Shown here: in pieces, positions 34,530 to 44,122 of the stretch
Numbering within the stretch: the stretch's first letter is position 1
How the letters are laid out: each line of letters begins with the position of its first letter
Assembly: GCF_902728265.1 (NCBI RefSeq)
Contig: NZ_CACVBR010000010.1
Coordinates: 40,459 to 104,458 of the forward strand
DNA length: 64,000 nucleotides
Direction of reading: 5' to 3'
Origin: Chryseobacterium potabilaquae
Lineage (GTDB): Bacteria; Bacteroidota; Bacteroidia; Flavobacteriales; Weeksellaceae
Program-made: the position numbers and the translations under genes
The notes under the pieces: generated by a model
Told to the model about the DNA's origin: nothing
The model's database searches: none
Seen by the model: the letters and a program-made list of their open reading frames with translations, nothing else

Positions 34530-34566
34530 AAAATAGGTTGTCTTTTGGACAACCTATTTTTTATTT
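34530..34566. terminator. Bidirectional terminator, Nudix / haem-binding genes
   Basis: Perfect 13-bp inverted repeat (34530-34542 and 34548-34560) with a 5-base loop; TTTT tail continuing TTATTTTA on the plus strand and AAAA start on the other. It separates convergent genes. Confidence 0.85.
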
Positions 34567-34575
34567 TATATCGAA

Positions 34576-35034
34576 TTAGTACGATTTCGACTTTAATAGT
34601 TCCTCAAAATATTGAGTTAATAAACTTCTTTCTGCATCGGATAAATTAGCGTCCTTATGATAAACGATATAGCCAGGTAAAGGCATCGACTTATTATTTA
34701 TTGTCTGGATGGATTTAGTAAGCATGCTTTCTTTAAGGTCTTTATTATAAGTACCCCAGATAGAAAAATTAATCCGTTCCCTTCCTTCATTTACGTGATC
34801 TTTTATAGACCAAGACAAAGGTGCAATATAAGCGTATTTAGGATATATTGTCTCATTCGAATGGCAGTCATAGCATGCTGCTTTTATCAAACTTTTGATC
34901 TTTTCCGGAGATTTCTGAGAATCAACAAAATTGACAGCTTTCTTCACAGGTCTATTGGTTCTGTCAAGTGGAACAAATTGAATAATAACAAAACCTACCA
35001 AGCACCAAAAAAATATTTTTTTTGCCGTATCCAT
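34576..35034 (-). CDS. Haem-binding domain protein (single CxxCH, membrane-anchored)
   Basis: A 152-residue protein with an N-terminal hydrophobic anchor (about 6-22) and one c-type haem motif CYDCH (about residues 54-58), within the haem-binding domain pattern of Bacteroidetes (HSNETIYPKYAYIAPLSW, SIWGTY, MPLPGYIVYHKD). It is likely a periplasmic cytochrome-like protein. It starts 2 bases after the end of the Ig-like lipoprotein gene. Confidence 0.87.
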   Translation of the reverse strand: MDTAKKIFFWCLVGFVIIQFVPLDRTNRPVKKAVNFVDSQKSPEKIKSLIKAACYDCHSNETIYPKYAYIAPLSWSIKDHVNEGRERINFSIWGTYNKDLKESMLTKSIQTINNKSMPLPGYIVYHKDANLSDAERSLLTQYFEELLKSKSY

Positions 35035-35036
35035 AA

Positions 35037-36830
35037 CTATTTTACAGGAGTCAGTATAGCATCCCCAGATCTTACACTTTCATCTTTATTATTTGAATTT
35101 TGTATAGGTGATTGTAATACTTTTTCCTCTATATTGCTTTTAGGTAATACTGTACTATTATTATTTGCAGAAGTCTTTGAACTTTTAACATCTCCTAAAG
35201 CACGTGTATCTTTTAGATCCCATACTTCATTCGTATCCCACAGTGGTCTTACTAATAATAATTTATAATATGTATAAACATCTTCAGCAAATATTTCGTT
35301 TTGAAAATCACTTTCATCCCAGTATTGATTTTCATTATTGTCTACCAGGATTCTCGTGATATATTCACCAGGTTTTAATATATCAAAAGTGACCTTATCT
35401 CCCTTAGCATACTTTTGATAAATAATTTTTCCCGCATTATCTAACAATTGAATCCAATAGCTCGTTGTAGGTGCATTTTGCAAACTAAATACTACCCTCC
35501 CATAATTTTCAACCTTATCTTGTTCAAAATCGAAGCGTTTCGATACTGAAACTTTACTATAAAAAGATGACACCGTTTCTTTAGGAACAGTAAGCTGATA
35601 TTTTTTCCCTGTTTGAAAATCTGATTTTACGGTAATTTGATAAGGATTTTTTTCAGAAATTTTTGCGGTAAAGGGGATTGTATTCAAACTATCACCTTCT
35701 GTTTTAAGTGTCCACTTTTCCGTATTAATTTTATCAATATAATAATTTGAACGAATTTTAAAATCACTATTTGGTGGTAACATTCCGCCTCCATTATCGC
35801 TATTGATCTCCATGGAATTTTTAGTATTATACTTATAAAAAACAGAAACGGTATCTTTTTTAGTACCAGTATCGTAGCTGAATTTTAAATTTTCAGTACC
35901 TGTTTGTCCAACCTTATTTTTAACAGCATCAAACCAAATATTGATAGAATCCGATTTTACATTATGTGTTACTTTAATATCCTGAAGATTATCATTGATA
36001 GAAAGAACTTTAACACTCTCGGGATTTCCTTCAAACATCATTAAGACCCCTCCCGGAAATTCTTTCATTTCTTTATACTTAACTGGTTTTTTTGATGGAT
36101 ATACCTTTAGATTCAATCCAGATATAGATTTCTCAATATTTATTTCTTCTTTCTGAAAACCAATCTTTTCTTTTCCCGCATCATATACCGAATTACCATT
36201 TTCATCTTCGAAAGCTACAATTTTATATTTACCCGGAGAAAGATAGTTAAGTTCATAATAACCATCCATATCTACTTTCGTAATATAATAAGGCTTCTGT
36301 TTATAATTAATAGTATCCTTCACTTGATAAAGACCTACAACAAGTTTATTTTCAGTACTTGATGCATCTTTTTTTATAGCTAATGCATCTTTTACTTCTC
36401 CACTTATATATAAGTCATCGAGCTTATCACCTGTAGAAAAAGCAAAATTATAATAAGACAATGCATTTCCTTCATTATTATCAATAATTGAATTACCAAA
36501 ATTAAAATTATAGGTTGTATTTGCTTGTAATGTATCTGCCCATTGAATTAAAACATATTTGTTTGCAATATTAGATGGAAGTATACGCTTGATGCTTTTT
36601 ATGGGAGGAGATATAATAAGGTTTTTATTGATATCCTTTAGCGTCACATACTCATCAAAATCAAGTCGAAGCTCCTTAATATCCCTAGGGACATTCACTC
36701 TTGTTGTATCAATATTAGATCTTAAAAACTTAGGAGCCAATGTATCTTTAGGACCTCCTACAGGCGACCCTACTCTAGCACAGGAGTGTACCAGAAATGT
36801 AATTACTAATAATAGAAGAAATCTTTTCAT
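35037..36830 (-). CDS. Ig-like (SbsA-type) domain lipoprotein
   Basis: A 597-residue protein from the ATG at 36830, which opens a lipoprotein signal (FLLLLVITFLVHSC, lipidated Cys); the longer frame to 36875 adds an unlikely extension. GGPKDTLAPKF leads into an SbsA Ig-like domain (about residues 25-125, YVLIQWADTLQANTTYNF). The rest is repeated beta-sandwich material with a low-complexity Ser/Asn-rich C-terminus. This is a common surface lipoprotein in Flavobacteria with no defined function. Confidence 0.85.
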   Translation of the reverse strand: MKRFLLLLVITFLVHSCARVGSPVGGPKDTLAPKFLRSNIDTTRVNVPRDIKELRLDFDEYVTLKDINKNLIISPPIKSIKRILPSNIANKYVLIQWADTLQANTTYNFNFGNSIIDNNEGNALSYYNFAFSTGDKLDDLYISGEVKDALAIKKDASSTENKLVVGLYQVKDTINYKQKPYYITKVDMDGYYELNYLSPGKYKIVAFEDENGNSVYDAGKEKIGFQKEEINIEKSISGLNLKVYPSKKPVKYKEMKEFPGGVLMMFEGNPESVKVLSINDNLQDIKVTHNVKSDSINIWFDAVKNKVGQTGTENLKFSYDTGTKKDTVSVFYKYNTKNSMEINSDNGGGMLPPNSDFKIRSNYYIDKINTEKWTLKTEGDSLNTIPFTAKISEKNPYQITVKSDFQTGKKYQLTVPKETVSSFYSKVSVSKRFDFEQDKVENYGRVVFSLQNAPTTSYWIQLLDNAGKIIYQKYAKGDKVTFDILKPGEYITRILVDNNENQYWDESDFQNEIFAEDVYTYYKLLLVRPLWDTNEVWDLKDTRALGDVKSSKTSANNNSTVLPKSNIEEKVLQSPIQNSNNKDESVRSGDAILTPVK

Positions 36831-36855
36831 GAATATGTTTAGACAAAAGTAAACA

Positions 36856-38118
36856 TTATTCTCCAAAAACTTCATTATGGCTGCTTAAAGAATCTTTATT
36901 ATCATTCATTATACTGGTAAGCTTGTCTTTTTGAACGGGAAAATCTTCAAATAAACCTGATAGAGCAAGGGCTGTGTATACCCTATTGGAATATTTATTA
37001 CCTATAGCCACAATGGTTACTTTTGATTTTAATAGATGGGCAAAGACAGAGTTCGTACCATGCCACCATCCATTATGATATGTTAATTTCTCACCATTAT
37101 CAAAAATTTTCATTCTAAAGCCCAGCCCATAATTATTCATGCCTGCTTTTTCATTACTGTAAGGAGTAAAAATCATTTGCATAAGCTCGGGTTTGAGAAA
37201 ATTCTTTGAAAACATAGCTTTTGAAAAATTATAAAGGTCTCTAGGCGTAGTATATACATTTTTATCTCCATATATTAGATCAAGCCTATCCAGAGGATAC
37301 AATTTATTACCTCCATAATAAAAAGATTGCGCTGATGTAGGAATATCTTTTTCTTGAAAAATATAGCTATTATTCATTTTTAATGGAGTAAAAACCATTT
37401 CTTTCATAGCTTGTGGGAAAGGCATTTTAGTAACTTTTTCAATAAGTAATGCTAATAATGCAAAATTTGTATTACAATACATAAATCCGGTATTGGTCTC
37501 TCGTGCCATTTCAGGTTTATATCGAATAATCATATTAAGAATATCCTGATTGGTAATAAATGGCTTCAAGAGCTCTTGAGGAGCCGGTTGGATTTTTGTA
37601 ATAAAATATTCATATTTCGGAAGTCCACTTCTTTGATCCAAAAGTGTCTGAACGGTAACATTAGGATAAGGGAATCCCAGAAAAAATTGGCTAAGAGGAT
37701 CCGAAAGTTTTATTTTACCCGCTTCAACTAGCTTCATCATTGCCATTGCAGTCATTGTTTTTGACACAGAAGCAACATGTAAAGGTGTGTTTTTATTAAT
37801 AGGCATTTGGTTACCCTCTCTACCAAAACCTCTGTAGTTTTCATAAAGAATCTCATCTCCTTTTGCTACAAGGATACCACCACTTAAATCACTTCCTTCC
37901 CAAACTTTATGATAATATTGATTAATATACGTAATAAGTGATGCCTTATCTTCAATATACCCATCAGTTTTTGTAAAGACCTTATCCAAATCTACATTTC
38001 CATAATTGGGCAGATTCGTACTATTTTCTAATGAGGCATTTCCGTTTTCAGATTTTTTTTTACAGGAAAAAAGAAATAACAATATCGTGATAGCAAAGAC
38101 TAAATGACGCTTCTTCAT
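36856..38118 (-). CDS. Serine hydrolase, class C beta-lactamase-like lipoprotein
   Basis: A 420-residue protein from ATG 38118 (an upstream TTG is less likely). It has a lipobox (LLFLFSCKKK), the SxxK nucleophile motif at 117-120 (SVSK), the YxN motif (MYCNTNFALL) and a C-terminal HNGWWHGTN corresponding to the KTG/HxG box. The family includes penicillin-binding-like peptidases and esterases. Lipidation places it at the membrane facing the periplasm. A resistance role cannot be claimed. Confidence 0.9.
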   Translation of the reverse strand: MKKRHLVFAITILLFLFSCKKKSENGNASLENSTNLPNYGNVDLDKVFTKTDGYIEDKASLITYINQYYHKVWEGSDLSGGILVAKGDEILYENYRGFGREGNQMPINKNTPLHVASVSKTMTAMAMMKLVEAGKIKLSDPLSQFFLGFPYPNVTVQTLLDQRSGLPKYEYFITKIQPAPQELLKPFITNQDILNMIIRYKPEMARETNTGFMYCNTNFALLALLIEKVTKMPFPQAMKEMVFTPLKMNNSYIFQEKDIPTSAQSFYYGGNKLYPLDRLDLIYGDKNVYTTPRDLYNFSKAMFSKNFLKPELMQMIFTPYSNEKAGMNNYGLGFRMKIFDNGEKLTYHNGWWHGTNSVFAHLLKSKVTIVAIGNKYSNRVYTALALSGLFEDFPVQKDKLTSIMNDNKDSLSSHNEVFGE

Positions 38119-38244
38119 GAGATTCAAAAATGAGCGGCAATTTAATAAAATGCTAAATAAATATTAAATATAGAATATAAATTATGAATTATTTAACACA
38201 AAAATGAGCATATCCAAGAGCCTCCTTGCTAATGCTTCTATATT

Positions 38245-39174
38245 TTAGCAATATAAGGCTACAATTTTATCAACTATAATTTGCGCTAGCTTCTCTTTGC
38301 TTTGTATAGTCCAGCCTGCAATATGAGGAGTTACAATCACTTTTTCTGAGGTTAAAAGATACTTTAAATCTTCATTTTCAGTTTCAATATTTTCAAAAGA
38401 AGACTTTTCATATTCTAATACATCTAGACCTGCCCCTTTTATTTTTCCGGACTTTAAAGCAATAACTAAATCTTTCGTTTTTACGTTTTTACCCCGTGCT
38501 GTATTGATAAAGTAAATTCCATTTTTCATATCCTTAAAGAACTGATCATCGATCAGATAATGGGTCTCTGAAGTCAAAGGAATATGTAAACTTAAAATAT
38601 CTGCTGTTCTTTTTAATTCTTCTACAGAAACTTGCATTCCATATTCATCAGAAAGATTCGGAAGAATATCATAAAAAATAACTCGACAGCCAAACCCGGA
38701 TAGCCTTTTCGCTGTTGCTTTCCCCATATTACCATATCCTATAAGACCTACTGTCTTTCCAAGCAATTCATCACCTCGGTTTTCTTCCCGCTTCCAAATT
38801 CCTTGCTTCACTTCTTGAGATGCAATAAAAAGTCTATTCATAAGAATCAATAACATTCCGACAACATGTTCTGCAACAGAATCTCGGTTACCTTCAGGCG
38901 AGTTAATCAATTGAATTCCTAGTTTTTTCGCCACTTCAACATCAATATTTTCCATTCCAGCACCCACTCTAGCAATAAATTTTAAATGGGTTGCTTTCTC
39001 TAAAAAAGATCGATCCAAAGGAATTCTACTCCTGATAATAACACCTTCATAATTACCAATCTTATCACAAACCTCATCGTAAGAAGATGTAAAATCTTCT
39101 TCAAGAATAAAATTTCGATCTAAAAGCTGTTTCGTAATAAGAGGATGATTTTTATCTAAAAGTAGGACTTTCAT
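38245..39174 (-). CDS. D-2-hydroxyacid dehydrogenase (SerA-like)
   Basis: A 309-residue enzyme. The NAD-binding motif is GLIGYGNMGKA, the substrate-binding segment ARVGAGMENID, catalytic Arg in NTARGKN, and the His in VTPHIAGWT, with a Glu in VLEYE. It lacks a C-terminal ACT domain, so it is of the short type seen in Bacteroidetes phosphoglycerate dehydrogenases, but the substrate is not certain. Confidence 0.87.
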   Translation of the reverse strand: MKVLLLDKNHPLITKQLLDRNFILEEDFTSSYDEVCDKIGNYEGVIIRSRIPLDRSFLEKATHLKFIARVGAGMENIDVEVAKKLGIQLINSPEGNRDSVAEHVVGMLLILMNRLFIASQEVKQGIWKREENRGDELLGKTVGLIGYGNMGKATAKRLSGFGCRVIFYDILPNLSDEYGMQVSVEELKRTADILSLHIPLTSETHYLIDDQFFKDMKNGIYFINTARGKNVKTKDLVIALKSGKIKGAGLDVLEYEKSSFENIETENEDLKYLLTSEKVIVTPHIAGWTIQSKEKLAQIIVDKIVALYC

Positions 39175-39279
39175 AATAGAGTAATATTATCGTTAAACGT
39201 AAATCTAAAGATTTATGATAAATGCATCTAAGCTTACCAAAAAGCAATAAGATAAAAGCACTTATATAATTATTATATA

Positions 39280-39801
39280 TTATTCGCCCTCTTGAAATAG
39301 TTTTTTAAGCTCTACGGATTCCATGGGTTTCATTCTTCCGGACAGAATTAAAGAAAGTTCTTTTCTTCTAAATGCAGCTGCAAATCTTAGTTTTTCTACT
39401 TCTGTTTCAGGAATCATTTCAGGAATTGGAATGGGTCTATTGAATTCATCTACTGCCACAAAAGTATAAATCCCTTCATTGGTATGAACTTTCTTTTGAT
39501 TAATAGGATCATCCAACCAAACATCTACATACACTTCCATAGAAGTGGAAAAAGCTCTTGAAACTTTTGATTCCAAAACTACGACTCCACCTTCTGGAAT
39601 AGGGTGATTAAAAGACACATGATTTACCGAAGCCGTTACAACCCTTCTTTCACAATGTCTCGCTGCAGAAATAGAAGCACAGCGATCCATTTTTGCTAAA
39701 AGTTCTCCTCCGAAAAGATTTCTTAAAGAATTCGTTTCATTAGGTAACACAATATTTGTCATAATCGTCAGAGATTCTGAAGCTTTTTTTATTTTTGCCA
39801 T
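39280..39801 (-). CDS. Acyl-CoA thioesterase (YciA/BACH hotdog type)
   Basis: A 173-residue hotdog protein: NETNSLRNLFGGELLAKMD contains the conserved Asn and the catalytic Asp/Glu region, and VNHVSFNHPI is the second conserved strand. It hydrolyses acyl-CoA. It ends the two-gene minus-strand group begun by the HU-CCDC81 gene (8 bases apart). Confidence 0.9.
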   Translation of the reverse strand: MAKIKKASESLTIMTNIVLPNETNSLRNLFGGELLAKMDRCASISAARHCERRVVTASVNHVSFNHPIPEGGVVVLESKVSRAFSTSMEVYVDVWLDDPINQKKVHTNEGIYTFVAVDEFNRPIPIPEMIPETEVEKLRFAAAFRRKELSLILSGRMKPMESVELKKLFQEGE

Positions 39802-39809
39802 GTAATATC

Positions 39810-40538
39810 CTAGTGTTTATTTTTAGTGGATAAGATTTTAGTCTCTTTTTTATGATTCTCCGATAAAGAATCTTTTTTCAGAGAATCAGATTTTACTTGA
39901 ATAGAACGCATTGGAACTTTAGAAGAATCTTTAATTCTATGGGTTTTAGTCTGTACAGAAATATCTCGGAACGATTTTTTTCCAAAAAGTAATTCTTGTT
40001 GGGTATATGCTAAATACAATAATCCTAGAATAGGAATTATAAGTAAAAAAATCCAAAGAATCGCCCCCTTAAACCGATAATCTTTTTCAGTATTTTTGGG
40101 TTCTATCGGTGGCATATCTGATTTTTCTATTTCAGAAAGCTTTATTTCTTCTAATCCATAAAAGTCAGGTTGGTCAGTTTCCAGTCTATTACCTTTAAAA
40201 TGGATGGTCTTTTCATCCAAAGAAAGCACTCCCAAACTTTGAATTTCCAAATGCTGCTCCGCTTTAAGTCTTTTCTTCCAAAAATCGATCTGAATTTTTA
40301 GATCGCTCTTAGAAGCCTCCAAAGACATATGTCTATGATCCGCAATGAAAGCTGCCAATTCATCAGAATCAACCTCGTAATCAAGCATAAAAGCAATTCG
40401 TCCCGCAGGGGGAAGAATACTTCCATTTTCGGAATTAATAATCGCTTTAGAGTATTCAACAGAAAATACACCAAAACCCGGAACAATAATAGATCCAAAT
40501 TGTTTCAAATACTCTAAAATGCAAGCAGAAATATTCAT
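39810..40538 (-). CDS. HU-CCDC81-type protein with one membrane segment
   Basis: A 242-residue protein. Residues about 1-120 fit the paired prokaryotic HU-CCDC81 domains (YLKQFGSIIVPGFGVFSVEY, LPPAGRIAFM). A membrane helix follows at about 170-192, then a Lys/Ser-rich tail. Bacteroidetes HU-CCDC81 proteins often end in a SPOR peptidoglycan-binding domain; none is visible here. The HU part is cytoplasmic by topology. A TAAATTTG box (40553-40546, minus) ends only 7 bases before the ATG. Confidence 0.75.
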   Translation of the reverse strand: MNISACILEYLKQFGSIIVPGFGVFSVEYSKAIINSENGSILPPAGRIAFMLDYEVDSDELAAFIADHRHMSLEASKSDLKIQIDFWKKRLKAEQHLEIQSLGVLSLDEKTIHFKGNRLETDQPDFYGLEEIKLSEIEKSDMPPIEPKNTEKDYRFKGAILWIFLLIIPILGLLYLAYTQQELLFGKKSFRDISVQTKTHRIKDSSKVPMRSIQVKSDSLKKDSLSENHKKETKILSTKNKH

Positions 40539-40592
40539 TTGAATGCAAATTTAAGATTTTTTCATGACTTTTTATAAAGATTTCTTCACAAC

Positions 40593-40616
40593 ACAAGACT
40601 GCAAAAACAGTCTTGT
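40593..40616 (-). terminator. Hairpin downstream of the TPP-controlled receptor gene
   Basis: Nine-bp perfect arms around a 6-base loop, 45 bases past the receptor stop on the minus strand. No T run follows, so terminator function is uncertain. Confidence 0.4.
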
Positions 40617-40660
40617 TGATTAAAGTATACTAAAATTTGTTATCTAATTTATTGTCAAAA

Positions 40661-42775
40661 TCATTGGATTTTCCAACTAATTCCGAACATAAAATTGGTT
40701 CCGGCCTGTGTAAAAAAATAGGGCTCACCTTCCCCAACAGATCCATTGTTTACATACTTTTTATTAAAAATATTATTAACAAGTATCTTCAATGAAATAT
40801 CATTATTTGAAATTTTAAATTGATATTGAGCATTAAAATCTGTAAGGAAATAATCTTTCAGTTGGAGATTTTGGTCCTCAGTATTGTTTAGATATTGCTT
40901 TCCTACATACTGATTCATTAATGAAAGCTGGACATTTTTCATGGGAAGAAACTTTAATCCTAAATTCGCTATAATATTCGGCGAAAAAGAAGTCTGAGTA
41001 TTTCCAAGTTCTTGAATAGAACCTTCTTTCTCTATCTTAAAATTTAAGTTTCTATTTTGGCTGAAAGTAACATTTCCATTAACTTCCCATTGTTTAGAAA
41101 GCTTTGTTAAAGCTCCAATTTCAATCCCCCTTCTATAACTTTCTCCAGAATTAGTTCTTATAAATGCTCCCACATTATTTAGCTCTCCATTCAAAACCAA
41201 CTGATTGACATAGTACATGTAATACACATTTGCAGTCATAGATAAACTCCCTAATTGCTTCTCCATTCCCACTTCAAAATCATGAAGCTTTTCGGCTTTT
41301 ATATTATTATCAGCTAGTAAATCTTCCCGATTTGGCTCTCGTTGAGCATGCGCATAAGAAAAAAACACTTTCCCGCCTGCAATCTTATAATTGATGCCAG
41401 CCTTAGGATTAAAGAATAACCATTTTTTATCCAAATCAGCACCTTCTCCATCTCCTTTCATTATAATTTTAGTGTTGTATGTAATATTTCTAAGCTGAAG
41501 ATCACCAAAAAATTCAATATCATTGATTCGATATAATGCTTTAGCAAAACCCGATATTTCATTTTTTACGGACCTATTTTTATAGTATTCATACTCGTCT
41601 ATTTGTGGAAAGAAAACCCCAGTAACGTTTCCAAAATGCCTTCCATAATACTGGTTACCAACAATTCCAAAATTAAAATCTACATTTTCATATTTACCAT
41701 AAAGCGTCGAAACAGCTCCATAAAAATCATTATTTAGCCATTTTTTTCTTATAAAATCTGAACGTTGTAAAAGCTCTCCACCCTGCACTATATCTGGAAG
41801 ATTATATCTGGAAAATTTATTATCCTGCTTATAATTCTCATAATACCCCTGACCTTTTGTGTAGTGTAATGTGGTTTCTAAATTCCAGTGATCATTAAAC
41901 TTTTGTTCCCAAAATAACTGATAATGATTTTGTCTGTAATTATCTGTTTCATTATCATAAAAGTTTGTAATATTACCATCTTTATCATAGATTGCTCCTG
42001 AAGAATTAAATTTAGGATTTGTTTCCCACGTTTCCCTATTAATTCCATTCCAGGCTTGGTAGGTTTTTTCTTTTCCTCCAAAGGCCATAAGACGCAACCG
42101 TGTATTACCTTCTTCAAATAATGCTGTAAAATTATAGGAATGAAGTTGAGATGATGCTCTATCAATATATCCATTGGAAGAAATATGTGTATATCTACCC
42201 ATTAAGGATAAGCGGTTTTTCCACAGTTTGCCGGAACCAATTTCTCCTGAATATTTATAGCTATCAAAAGAGCTGTAACTATCATCTGTTTTAACATAAA
42301 ACTTCTCTTCCGGATCTTTGGAAATTACATTAATACTTGCACCAAATGCAGACACCCCATTATTTGATGATCCCACTCCTCTTTGGATAACAATCTGTGA
42401 GGCTGAACTTGTCAAATCAGGAACGTTTACAAAAAATGTACCCTGACTTTCAGAATCATTATAAGGTACTCCATTCATCATTACATTAATAGATGTTCCC
42501 GAAACTCCCCGAATTCTCAATCCCGTGTATCCAATCCCATTTCCTGCATCAGAAGTGGAAATAATTGAAGTTTGATTTTTCAAAAGAATGGGAAGATCCT
42601 GTCCGAGATTTTTACTATCCAAATCTTTTTGGACGTTAATAATTTCCTTAGCAACAGGTAACCTTCTTGTGAAGTTAACGGTTTCAATGTCCTTAATCTT
42701 TAAGGAATCTTTGTTTTGAGTTTGTGCCCAACTCAAAGAACTTACGGTAAGTCCTAAAAAAAATAATCCTTTCAT
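40661..42775 (-). CDS. TonB-dependent receptor, probable thiamin/TPP uptake
   Basis: A 704-residue outer-membrane receptor with signal peptide (cleavage near LSWAQ), plug domain (LPILLKNQTSIISTSDAG, IRGVSGTSINVMMNGVPYND) and a 22-strand-type barrel ending FGISWKIQ with a terminal strand. The leader carries a TPP riboswitch, so uptake of thiamin or its phosphates or precursors is the likely job; TPP-controlled receptors are known in Bacteroidetes. No inner-membrane thiamin transporter is adjacent. Confidence 0.9.
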   Translation of the reverse strand: MKGLFFLGLTVSSLSWAQTQNKDSLKIKDIETVNFTRRLPVAKEIINVQKDLDSKNLGQDLPILLKNQTSIISTSDAGNGIGYTGLRIRGVSGTSINVMMNGVPYNDSESQGTFFVNVPDLTSSASQIVIQRGVGSSNNGVSAFGASINVISKDPEEKFYVKTDDSYSSFDSYKYSGEIGSGKLWKNRLSLMGRYTHISSNGYIDRASSQLHSYNFTALFEEGNTRLRLMAFGGKEKTYQAWNGINRETWETNPKFNSSGAIYDKDGNITNFYDNETDNYRQNHYQLFWEQKFNDHWNLETTLHYTKGQGYYENYKQDNKFSRYNLPDIVQGGELLQRSDFIRKKWLNNDFYGAVSTLYGKYENVDFNFGIVGNQYYGRHFGNVTGVFFPQIDEYEYYKNRSVKNEISGFAKALYRINDIEFFGDLQLRNITYNTKIIMKGDGEGADLDKKWLFFNPKAGINYKIAGGKVFFSYAHAQREPNREDLLADNNIKAEKLHDFEVGMEKQLGSLSMTANVYYMYYVNQLVLNGELNNVGAFIRTNSGESYRRGIEIGALTKLSKQWEVNGNVTFSQNRNLNFKIEKEGSIQELGNTQTSFSPNIIANLGLKFLPMKNVQLSLMNQYVGKQYLNNTEDQNLQLKDYFLTDFNAQYQFKISNNDISLKILVNNIFNKKYVNNGSVGEGEPYFFTQAGTNFMFGISWKIQ

Positions 42776-42840
42776 TCTATAAATTTTAAAATTTAATGAA
42801 TAAAAGGGGATCGATAAGATATTATACAGTCATGACAATT

Positions 42841-42920
42841 AAGTCAGTTCCCTAAACAGCATTACCCGTTCTAGGTTCATTGGGTATAATCTCAGCCTTT
42901 TACAGCACCCCTTTATTTCA
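42841..42920 (-). promoter_or_regulatory. TPP riboswitch (THI element)
   Basis: On the minus strand: GGGGTGCTG, then GGCTGAGATTATACCC, TGAACCT, and GGGTAATGCTG followed by AGGGA. These are the P2/P3 CUGAGA pyrimidine-sensing loop and the P4/P5 pyrophosphate-sensing blocks in canonical order. It lies 65 bases before the receptor's start. Binding of TPP should reduce receptor expression. Confidence 0.95.
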
Positions 42921-42924
42921 GCCG

Positions 42925-42951
42925 CGAAATTACAAAAAAAGATGCAGTCAA
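42925..42951 (-). promoter_or_regulatory. Promoter for the TPP riboswitch transcript
   Basis: Minus strand TTG (42951-42949), 16 bases, TAATTTCG (42932-42925): one mismatch from TAnnTTTG. It ends just before the riboswitch and just after the WG-repeat gene's stop. Confidence 0.45.
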
Positions 42952-42956
42952 CCAAT

Positions 42957-43733
42957 TTAATATGCCTGATTATGAGAATCAATATAAAAATAACTTTTAC
43001 CATCCTTTGAAACTTCAAACATTTTACCTAATTTCCAACTAAAATTTCTTTTAATATCCTGGTATTCAAATGGAATAATTACATTATCATGAATATCAAT
43101 TACTCCAAAAAGATCATTCTGAGAAGCAACAATCATCGGATTCGAGACATCATCTCCCTCCATAATATGAAGATATTGATATTGAGGATATATTTGAAAT
43201 TGTTTATAATCATACTCATTAACAAATGTCGATTTATTAATAATGCCATAAAATCCATTCATTATATAGGCTTGATATTGCTGCTGCTTAAACTCATTTT
43301 TACACATTCCAATATCTGCGGTTTTATATTGATAAACCCTCTTCCCTGATTTATTTATTCTATACGAAACAAGATCTTTTTCAACAGTTGCATAGTCTTT
43401 CGTTCCAAATTTCCTAACAGAAAGATTGGGCGAATTTAAAAGATTACAATCTTCTGCAAAAAATACCGCAATATGATATTCTGGTTGAACAATAAACTTA
43501 CCTTTTTGATTAATATACCCAAAATTATCTCCTTTTTTTTTAGGTATCAATACAGGAACCTCTTCATTCAGGACGACCAACTCCTGGTTTAATTTAGAAG
43601 TTGCTCCCATCTTTTTAGCAGAAATTTTCTGGGCATTTTTCACTGCACTTTTTTTCCCAGATTTCATCTGAGAAAACATGGCTCCTGAAATAATTACACA
43701 TAAAACAATAATACTCTTTTTCATTTCCATCAT
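42957..43733 (-). CDS. WG-repeat exported protein
   Basis: A 258-residue protein (or 255 from the third in-frame ATG at 43724, which begins the natural signal peptide MKKSIIVLCVIISGAMFSQ). Three imperfect WG repeats are visible: NFGYINQKGKFIVQPEY, FYGIINKSTFVNEYDY and LFGVIDIHDNVIIPFEY. WG proteins are common in the Bacteroidetes envelope, role unknown. Confidence 0.82.
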   Translation of the reverse strand: MMEMKKSIIVLCVIISGAMFSQMKSGKKSAVKNAQKISAKKMGATSKLNQELVVLNEEVPVLIPKKKGDNFGYINQKGKFIVQPEYHIAVFFAEDCNLLNSPNLSVRKFGTKDYATVEKDLVSYRINKSGKRVYQYKTADIGMCKNEFKQQQYQAYIMNGFYGIINKSTFVNEYDYKQFQIYPQYQYLHIMEGDDVSNPMIVASQNDLFGVIDIHDNVIIPFEYQDIKRNFSWKLGKMFEVSKDGKSYFYIDSHNQAY

Positions 43734-44122
43734 TTGTTTGCAAAAATATGACCAAAAATAGAAAATATAAAAAACATATTTATAAAGAATCTAAATAATT
43801 TCAACCTTAGAAAATATTAAAAATTTGTAATTTTGGGAACATTTTTAAGTGTTTGATAATTTTAAAACGTTTTTGAAACCTAAATTCATTTAAAAACACT
43901 GACTAAAGAGCGTTTTGTAATAAGACAGATTACCCACATTCATCTTTGGAAAGGAATATTATATTAACACGGCTAAAAATGTATGGATTATATTGCATTC
44001 ATTCCAGTTTATGTATATTATCATGACGCTCTAGCTTATATTGAATTTCTTACACACTGGTAAAGAAAATACTTTAGTAGCAATGCTTTTATAATCTACC
44101 TTAATATTTAAAAGACTTCTAT
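43734..44122. other. 389-base intergenic region before acnB
   Basis: No protein-coding frame of note. TAATTTTG at 43828-43835 fits a plus-strand -7 box but lies about 290 bases from acnB. Around 43850-43902 an AAGTGTTT and an AAACACT could form a weak 7-bp stem. This divergent region must contain the promoters of both the aconitase genes and the WG-repeat gene, but I cannot place them firmly. Confidence 0.5.

Noticed and set aside
34795..35268. 157-codon plus-strand open frame
   Set aside because: It spans the antisense of two well-supported minus-strand genes (haem-binding protein and Ig-like lipoprotein) and has no family signature.
36856..38118. Antibiotic-resistance beta-lactamase
   Set aside because: The SxxK and YxN motifs define a broad serine-hydrolase family; the lipoprotein anchor and divergent third motif give no basis for a resistance claim.
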